DNA from: Isoetes taiwanensis
Taxonomy: Eukaryota; Streptophyta; Lycopodiopsida; Isoetales; Isoetaceae
Assembly (NCBI GenBank): GCA_021234155.1
Contig: JAJEKV010000206.1
Location: 1,424,001 to 1,488,000, forward strand
Direction: 5' to 3'
Length of the DNA: 64,000 nt
Shown here: in pieces, positions 57,556 through 64,000 of the stretch
How the letters are laid out: each line of letters starts with the position of its first letter
Position numbering within the stretch: the stretch's first letter is position 1
Translations under genes and position numbers: made by a program
Notes under the pieces: generated by a model
Database searches by the model: none
Seen by the model: only the letters and a program-made list of their open reading frames with translations
What the model was told of the DNA's origin: nothing

Positions 57556-59750
57556 TGTGACGAGCCTGCCGAGTTGACCCTCTTCTCTTGGCAACTCGGG
57601 ATCTTGTCTATACTTAAGGCTAGATCTATGTGGTTATGCAAACTTTAGTCAACTATGTTGGTGAAGAATGTAATCTTCCAAGAGATAATTGAAAATGATT
57701 TTCTTTATGTATATAACTAATATCCAACCATTGTAATGTAGCTCAAAAGAAGTACACCATAATAGATTTGCTCAAAAAACAAAGCTAAGATGCAGCTTCT
57801 AGAAAACTCCGAAGTCAACCACGATCCCTGACAGCAGTACCAAGCATCTCTTGCCGAGCACCACCTTGCTCAATCATTGATGCACTCAAAGGGTTAGTCC
57901 TCGCGTGACTAAGTGGGGAATCCCATAGGCCGCCTCTGCATGCATAAAACATCTTGAAAGTCTTGAATAACAAACATAAACGACTCAAAGACACAAGAAC
58001 CTATGGTGCAATGCTAGACTATGACAATAAAGAAAACATCATGAACATCAAGAGCCGTAAGAACATAAGAAAGTACCAAACCATCATAAACAAACTCAGG
58101 GACAATGGGTAGCTCGGCCGACCTACATACTGGGCCACGTTAGCGAAGATGTTGCCCGGCCGAATTTTTACATTCCAAGCCCTGTAGCGGGTGGTGGGGT
58201 GAACCTCGTGATGCACATACCCTCTCCCCACGCCCCGCTTTGGAGGACCTCTTACCATGGGGTTTCACAAGAGTTGACTGACGTAGCAATCCCTGCCAGG
58301 AGAACTAACGCCCGGTGTCACAGACCACAAGAACCACAGAGAATCATAGATGAACATGAGCATGCCGGAGCAACCTAGGCCACCGAACCTAGAAGTCCGA
58401 CCCCGGAGGTTCCAAGTACATAACAAAAGATCAAGATCAACAGTAGGACAATGCAAGACCATAACATGTGAAGTTCATTAGACAATTTACTATAAACGTG
58501 CCTAGATCACACTCTTAGCCCTTGTCGAGGTTGCCCATACAACTTGCCCATGTTGAAGTAGCTAACTTACTGATCCAAACATGTTGAGGAAGTCACAAGC
58601 CTAACTATCATTGATGTAGCTCCCATACTTATGTACTTCACTGAACAAGGAAAAGTAACATTCCACACAATGCAAAACTTACCTTAGAATCATTCTCCCG
58701 CGAGGATAATCCATTAGCTTCCACTCCATAGCCTCATCTGGACAGTCCATAGGCCTCATATAGCCCTCGATGCCCAACTTCTCATGATCTTTAAGGTTCC
58801 ACCCTTTTATTTATCTTTTAACAATTGTTAGCTAAGGTTTTTTAATATTCCATATTAAAAACCAACTTCCTTAGCTACTAATTTAATTGGCACAATTAAT
58901 GTAAAACACAAGAATTCCGCACTTCCAACTTAAAAGTCCATAGGATCTGAGTCCAGTCTGATAGCTCCAAAAACCGGTGCAACCGTCTCTCGAATTCTTT
59001 CATTCCCAGGGCAAATTGACCCTTGCATGCCCAAAACAGCCCTTTATTCTTCAAAACGACCATTCCAAGGGCAAAATCGGCCTTTTTCGTAGATTCCATG
59101 ATTTTTCCTCTTTTACGCTCTTCAGTTAGCTTCTTTGACAACCGCCTTAGATTTTAAGCAAGTAATCTTGATTAGTTCAATCCATACCACTTTAACATTC
59201 TGGCGGCAATTACCCACAGACTCAACAAGCCTTACTTGAAATGATTTAAAGCTATAACACAACGGCAACAAAAACCCAAGATTGATTCCATCACTGGTAT
59301 TCCATCCTTGTCGACATGCTAATCTAAGTACAGCCATCCGATTGCAAACCATCCTGATTATGCGACGGCTTCTCAAACATAAGACATAGCCAAGAACATC
59401 TTACAAAAGCATATAGAATCGTACTTGGATCTAATCATGCATAAATCCAATGATGGCAGCCCATATACCTCAGATTAACTCAGCAAAAACCCCACCTCTT
59501 AGAGAAGATTTGATGCCGTCTTCAAGCTCCAGCGTCCCTGCTTGCTTCAACAATCCTCCAAAAAGCACAGCCTCTACTCCACGTCTCCAAAAAGCTTCTA
59601 AATTCCTTTCTCAACTTGCCTCTCTAACTTATAAAGCTTATACTTATTTTTAGTTCTGCATCCTACATGCACTATCTTGCATGCATGTCAAACATGTATA
59701 TACGTACATGAGTACGTATACTGGCCCATCAAGCGGCCAGGACCGTTACA
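57556..59750 (-). repeat. 3' LTR of the TR-GAG element
   Basis: 2195 bp, TG..CA bounded in both readings. Most of it is identical to the other LTR (for example about 58240-58960), but short patches near 57830, 57915, 58050-58165, 58205-58250, 58985 and 59090-59150 differ strongly. Open frames within it occur in both LTRs and are not genes. Confidence 0.93.
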
Positions 59751-59760
59751 GTCTCTCCTT

Positions 59761-61044
59761 CTAAAATTGGACCCATGTCCTCATGGGTCGATCCCAGGAA
59801 CTATCATGTTTATTTAGTAAGTATACTAACAACCTGAAGCAAAATCTGAAGCAATATATGCAATCAAAGCTATTACAAATCTTACCTGGGATTCGTACTA
59901 TAGAAGCTTCTTGAGCACCATCACGTGGAGCTTCTGCGGCGTAGATAATCGTTTGGTGTCGTGGAAGATCCATTACTGTGGCAGCTCTAGCTTCACCACT
60001 TTGTGGCCTTCGCTCAATAGTCCTATCATTTGCATCCAATCTTCCTTCCGGCTGACGCTCCCTTTGATTCCATCGAGGCTCTCCACGGCCTCTACCTCCC
60101 CCATCATTTGAATTGCGATTAAATCTCCCTGCTCCCATGCTACCAAGTGGGCAATTATTCCTTGAGTGTCCGACTTCTCTACAACGGAAACAACGCCTCT
60201 CTTCAAGGCACCGTTGTCTTTCCTCATCAGTGAGTGGCGATAACAACTTACTTCCAGTCTGGATGCTACTTGCCCAATTCCTGTTATTACTTTGAACTTC
60301 CACAGATTGACTAGTATATGGCTCTTCTCTAGATGATCGTCTCCGACTATATGAATTCTCAACTGGCCAAGAGGAAGATGCTTGTCTTTTCCTTTGAGTA
60401 TCCACCGCAACTTTTTCTGCCAGATCTGCTTCCCGATTCTTGGCAATTCTTACTACCTCCTCTAGATCCGTATATGCCACTCCAGACATGGTACTTTTGA
60501 TATCAACATGGAGTCCTTTCACAAATCTAGCACACATCTTAGCTTTATCAAGAATAGGACAATGTGGTTGCAATCTTCTAAACTTTTCATTGTATTCTGC
60601 CACGGTCCTTGTTTGCGTCAAATCTAAGAACTCATTCATCTTATCAACTTTATATCCTGGAGGTGTAAAATGTCCCTCAAAGGCCTTTTTGAACTCTTCC
60701 CACGTTGCTTGGCCAGGTCTCTTATTCATGTCAGTTAAGCAAGTCTCCCACCAGACTCTTGCAAAACCTCCTAACATTGCCTGAGCCAGAAGAGCTTTTA
60801 CGGAATCTTGTGCCTTGATCAAATCAAAATAGAACTCCACTCCACGGAGCCAAGCATCAGCATCATCTCCTGTTGTGTTTTCTCCTGTAAAAACTTCCCT
60901 TTTGGTGTCCTTTAACACTTTTTCAATTGCTTTCTCAGCTTCGGTCTTTTGCTGTGACACGCTTTGCTGCAGAGACTGCTGAATAGCTTGCAGGATATTA
61001 GTTACATCTGGAGCTCCATCTCCTCCTGCACCACCAGCATCCAT
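59761..61044 (-). CDS. Ty3/gypsy-type Gag with zinc knuckle
   Basis: This 427-residue frame forms the particle coat and packages RNA. Residues about 60-180 are the retrotransposon gag domain (DADAWLRGVEFYFDLI, ARVWWETCL, TWEEFKKAFEGHFTP, RTVAEYNEKFRRLQPHCP). Residues 285-298 are a CCHC zinc knuckle, CFRCREVGHSRNNC. Before it is a basic Ser/Arg-rich linker, and after it an Arg/Gly-rich nucleic-acid-binding tail. The ATG is the first in frame, about 90 nt after the primer-binding site. The frame is intact to the stop near the polypurine tract. The last about 40 residues (Cys/Phe-rich) follow a possible splice donor (CAG|GTAAGA), so a shorter spliced form is conceivable. No protease motif (DSG/DTG) is present. 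Confidence 0.92.
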   Translation of the reverse strand: MDAGGAGGDGAPDVTNILQAIQQSLQQSVSQQKTEAEKAIEKVLKDTKREVFTGENTTGDDADAWLRGVEFYFDLIKAQDSVKALLAQAMLGGFARVWWETCLTDMNKRPGQATWEEFKKAFEGHFTPPGYKVDKMNEFLDLTQTRTVAEYNEKFRRLQPHCPILDKAKMCARFVKGLHVDIKSTMSGVAYTDLEEVVRIAKNREADLAEKVAVDTQRKRQASSSWPVENSYSRRRSSREEPYTSQSVEVQSNNRNWASSIQTGSKLLSPLTDEERQRCLEERRCFRCREVGHSRNNCPLGSMGAGRFNRNSNDGGGRGRGEPRWNQRERQPEGRLDANDRTIERRPQSGEARAATVMDLPRHQTIIYAAEAPRDGAQEASIVRIPGKICNSFDCIYCFRFCFRLLVYLLNKHDSSWDRPMRTWVQF

Positions 61045-61136
61045 GATCTCCTACTACTCTGCAATTAGACAATAGGAGCATTAACAAACCACTTCCAGAA
61101 CATGAATCATTTTCAAATTCCCTCTAAATAAACTTG

Positions 61137-61148
61137 GCTCTGATACCA
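61137..61148 (-). promoter_or_regulatory. Primer-binding site for initiator tRNA-Met
   Basis: TGGTATCAGAGC on the minus strand, two bases inside the 5' LTR, is the standard plant tRNA-iMet site that starts minus-strand DNA synthesis. Confidence 0.9.
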
Positions 61149-61150
61149 AC

Positions 61151-63329
61151 TGTGACGAGCCTGCCGAGTTGACCCTCTTGGCAACTCGGGATCTTGTCTA
61201 TACTTAAGGCTAGATCTATGTGGTTATGCAAACTTTAGTCAACTATGTTGGTGAAGAATTTAATCTTCCAAGAGATAATTGAAAATGATTTTCTTTATGT
61301 ATATAACTAATATCCAACCATTGTAATGTAGCTCAAAAGAAGTACACCATAATAGATTTACTCAAAAAACAAAGCTAAGATGCAGCTTCTAGAAAACTCC
61401 GAAGTCAACCACGATCCTGAACAGTACCACTGCTACTGGCCCGAGCACCACCTTGCTCAATCACTGCATGCACTCAAAGGGGTTAGTCCTCGTGACTAAG
61501 TGGGGAATCCCATAGCTGCCTCTGCATGCATAAAACATCTTGAAAGTCTTGAATAACAAACATAAACGACTCAAAGACACAAGAACCTATGGTGCAATGC
61601 TAGACTATGACAATAAAGAAAACATCATGAACATCAAGAGCACAGAACATAACCAGAGTACCAAACCATCATAAACAAACTCCGGGACAATGGGTAGCTC
61701 AGCCAGCCTACATACAGGCCCTGTTAGCAGCATGTTGCCCAGCCAGCTTACATTCCAAGCCCTGTAGCGGGTGGTGGGGTGAACCTCGTATGCGCATACC
61801 CTCTCAGCCCACGTCTGGCACTGGAGGACCTCTTACCATGGGGTTTCACAAGAGTTGACTGACGTAGCAATCCCTGCCAGGAGAACTAACGCCCGGTGTC
61901 ACAGACCACAAGAACCACAGAGAATCATAGATGAACATGAGCATGCCGGAGCAACCTAGGCCACCGAACCTAGAAGTCCGACCCCGGAGGTTCCAAGTAC
62001 ATAACAAAAGATCAAGATCAACAGTAGGACAATGCAAGACCATAACATGTGAAGTTCATTAGACAATTTACTATAAACGTGCCTAGATCACACTCTTAGC
62101 CCTTGTCGAGGTTGCCCATACAACTTGCCCATGTTGAAGTAGCTAACTTACTGATCCAAACATGTTGAGGAAGTCACAAGCCTAACTATCATTGATGTAG
62201 CTCCCATACTTATGTACTTCACTGAACAAGGAAAAGTAACATTCCACACAATGCAAAACTTACCTTAGAATCATTCTCCCGCGAGGATAATCCATTAGCT
62301 TCCACTCCATAGCCTCATCTGGACAGTCCATAGGCCTCATATAGCCCTCGATGCCCAACTTCTCATGATCTTTAAGGTTCCACCCTTTTATTTATCTTTT
62401 AACAATTGTTAGCTAAGGTTTTTTAATATTCCATATTAAAAACCAACTTCCTTAGCTACTAATTTAATTGGCACAATTAATGTAAAACACAAGAATTCCG
62501 CACTTCCAACTTAAAAGTCCATAGGATCTGAGTCCAGTCTGATAGCTCCAAAAACCGGTGCAACCGTCTCTGATTCTTTCATTCCCAGGGCAAATTGACC
62601 CTTGCATGCCCAAAACAGCCCTTTATTCTTCAAAACGACCATTCCAAGGGCAAAATCGGCCTTTTTCTGTAGATTCCATGATTTTTCCTCTTTCTGCTCT
62701 TCCAGTTAGCTTACTGCACAACCGTCTTAGATTTTAAGCAGTAATCTTGATTAGTTCAATCCATACCACTTTAACATTCTGCTGGCAATTACCCACAGAC
62801 TCAACAAGCCTTACTTGAAATGATTCAAAGCTATAACACAACGGCAACAAAAACCCAAGATTGATTCCATCACTGGTATTCCATCCTTGTCGACATGCTA
62901 ATCTAAGTACAGCCATCCGATTGCAAACAATCCTGATTATGCGAGGGCTTCTCAAACATAAGACATAGCCAAGAACATCTTACAAAAGCATATAGAATCG
63001 TACTTGGATCTAATCATGCATAAATCCAATGATGGCAGCCCATATACCTCAGATTAACTCAGCAAAAACCCCACCTCTTAGAGAAGATTTGATGCCGTCT
63101 TCAAGCTCCAGCGTCCCTGCTTGCTTCAACAATCCTCCAAAAAGCACAGCCTCTACTCCACGTCTCCAAAAAGCTTCTAAATTCCTTTCTCAATTTGCCT
63201 CTCTAACTTATAAAGCTTATACTTATTTTTAGTTCTGCATCCTACATGCACTATCTTGCATGCATGTCAAACATGTATATACGTACATGAGTACGTATAC
63301 TGGCCCATCAAGCGGCCAGGACCGTTACA
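61151..63329 (-). repeat. 5' LTR of the TR-GAG element
   Basis: 2179 bp. It should contain the promoter of the minus-strand gag transcript, but no TATA box could be assigned with confidence. It differs from the other LTR in the same clustered patches. Confidence 0.93.
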
Positions 63330-63334
63330 AAAAT

Positions 63335-63765
63335 GAGCCTTATATTCCCACTTTCAAGCTCCCTGCAGCGACGTTTGCCCTATTCAAAAGAGCTCAAATG
63401 GCGGTACAACGTAATGCTTCCTGCTCCATTTCCTTAACAACACAGGTTGGCATCGAGCAACACAGTTACACAGGCAACAAACCATAGCCACGGTCCGAAG
63501 CTATGGGGATGAGCTGCCGGAAAAAAATATGAGCCCTTAGCTAAAAAACAAACTGGGTAGATAGCACTCGCCGGAACTGGGCTTTGAACAAATCCACGGG
63601 TTTCCCCGCTAGTGTAAAGAAGAGTAAAGAAGCTTTTCCTTACTGGATCTTCAGGTGTGCGCTTCATCGTCCACAGCGAACAGGCGTCACATCACCGAAA
63701 AATCTCGCCTGAAAATGATGATAATTCCAAAAATATTTCCGGTTCGCATAATTTTATATTTAGTC
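63335..63765. other. Flank of the TR-GAG insertion, no gene recognised
   Basis: It continues the sequence interrupted at 57550. CGCCGGAACTGGGCT occurs on both sides (57495 and 63569), so the flanks belong to one repetitive unit. Confidence 0.35.
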
Positions 63766-63767
63766 AG

Positions 63768-63902
63768 ATTTATATTTTTAAATAATCACAAAAGTATTTT
63801 TATATTTATATTTTTAAATAATCACAAAAGTATTTTTATATTTATATTTTTAAATAATCACAAAAGTGAATTGTATTTATATTTTTAAATAATCACAAAA
63901 GA
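63768..63902. repeat. AT-rich tandem repeat, four units of about 37 bp
   Basis: TATTTTTAAATAATCACAAA followed by AGTATTTTTATATT is repeated from 63771 to 63900. The last unit is altered (AGTGAATTG). The motif is the same as at 53451-53520 and in the same orientation. Confidence 0.85.
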
Positions 63903-64000
63903 CTCGTTAAGGGGAGTATCCACCCTTTTAGCCTAGAGCTAATCTCTGTCAGATTCAGTGGAGTAGTCATCCGAGTACGTAGTTTGAGGACGCCTCGAAC

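Larger units (their letters stand above)
57551..63334 (-). mobile_element. Complete gag-only LTR retrotransposon (TR-GAG type)
   Basis: Long terminal repeats of about 2.2 kb lie at 57556-59750 and 61151-63329, flanked by the 5-bp duplication AAAAT (57551-57555 and 63330-63334). On the minus strand the element starts TGTAACGGTCC and ends GGCTCGTCACA. The primer-binding site TGGTATCAGAGC (61148-61137) matches initiator tRNA-Met, and a polypurine stretch AGAAGGAGAGAC lies at 59762-59751. The interior is only 1.4 kb and encodes gag but no protease, RT or integrase. This fits the non-autonomous TR-GAG class, which must borrow pol from a gypsy partner. Confidence 0.93.

Noticed and set aside
57836-58260. 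Separate gene in the LTR patch that differs from its partner
   Set aside because: The patches align one to one with the other LTR and contain no continuous frame in either.
58265-62043. Identical 65-codon ORFs in the two LTRs
   Set aside because: They are LTR sequence duplicated by the retrotransposon, without recognisable protein features.

Overview
This window is nuclear DNA from a land plant with a large, repeat-rich genome. The evidence is spliced GT-AG exons of plant-specific families (B3-domain protein, thylakoidal processing peptidase), a U-box/armadillo E3 ligase, copia and LINE retrotransposons of plant type, and an LTR element primed by initiator tRNA-Met. The species cannot be read from the sequence. 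The abundance of DUF7869-type transposase-like sequence and the gene-poor spacing would suit a seed-free plant such as a fern, but that is a guess.

Layout. 0-8.3 kb is a nest of retroelements: a minus-strand retroelement-like ORF, a copia polyprotein with an open frame, a non-LTR element inserted in the copia 3' LTR, and a decayed L1-like element. 9.3-24.2 kb holds the two complementary halves of a DUF7869-type protein, 12 kb apart. Between them lie an LSM6 exon pair broken by a LINE insertion, a hairpin repeat, a 0.6-kb inverted-repeat element and a decayed flippase (P4-ATPase) gene. 24.5-26.8 kb is another decayed LINE. 27.1-29.0 kb is a Mutator-like element with a 9-bp target duplication.

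29.5-30.7 kb carries an intronless U-box/ARM gene with a TATA box, one of only two loci that look functional. 31-36 kb is mostly empty apart from LINE tails and a copia LTR. 36.0-41.5 kb holds four exons of a thylakoidal processing peptidase gene, with unrecognised coding-like sequence in its oversized introns. 46.5-48.5 kb is a four-exon gene with three B3 domains, open except for one extra A in an A10 run. 49.46-49.98 kb is a textbook truncated LINE insertion. 52.85-53.4 kb is a palindrome array that looks like the end of a CACTA-type transposon. 57.56-63.33 kb is a complete gag-only LTR retrotransposon (TR-GAG type) with 2.2-kb LTRs and a 5-bp target duplication.

The most interesting signal is a LINE-associated repeat present in several copies. 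All copies are in the same orientation, and two RNA hairpins near the element's 3' end keep pairing although the paired bases differ between copies.
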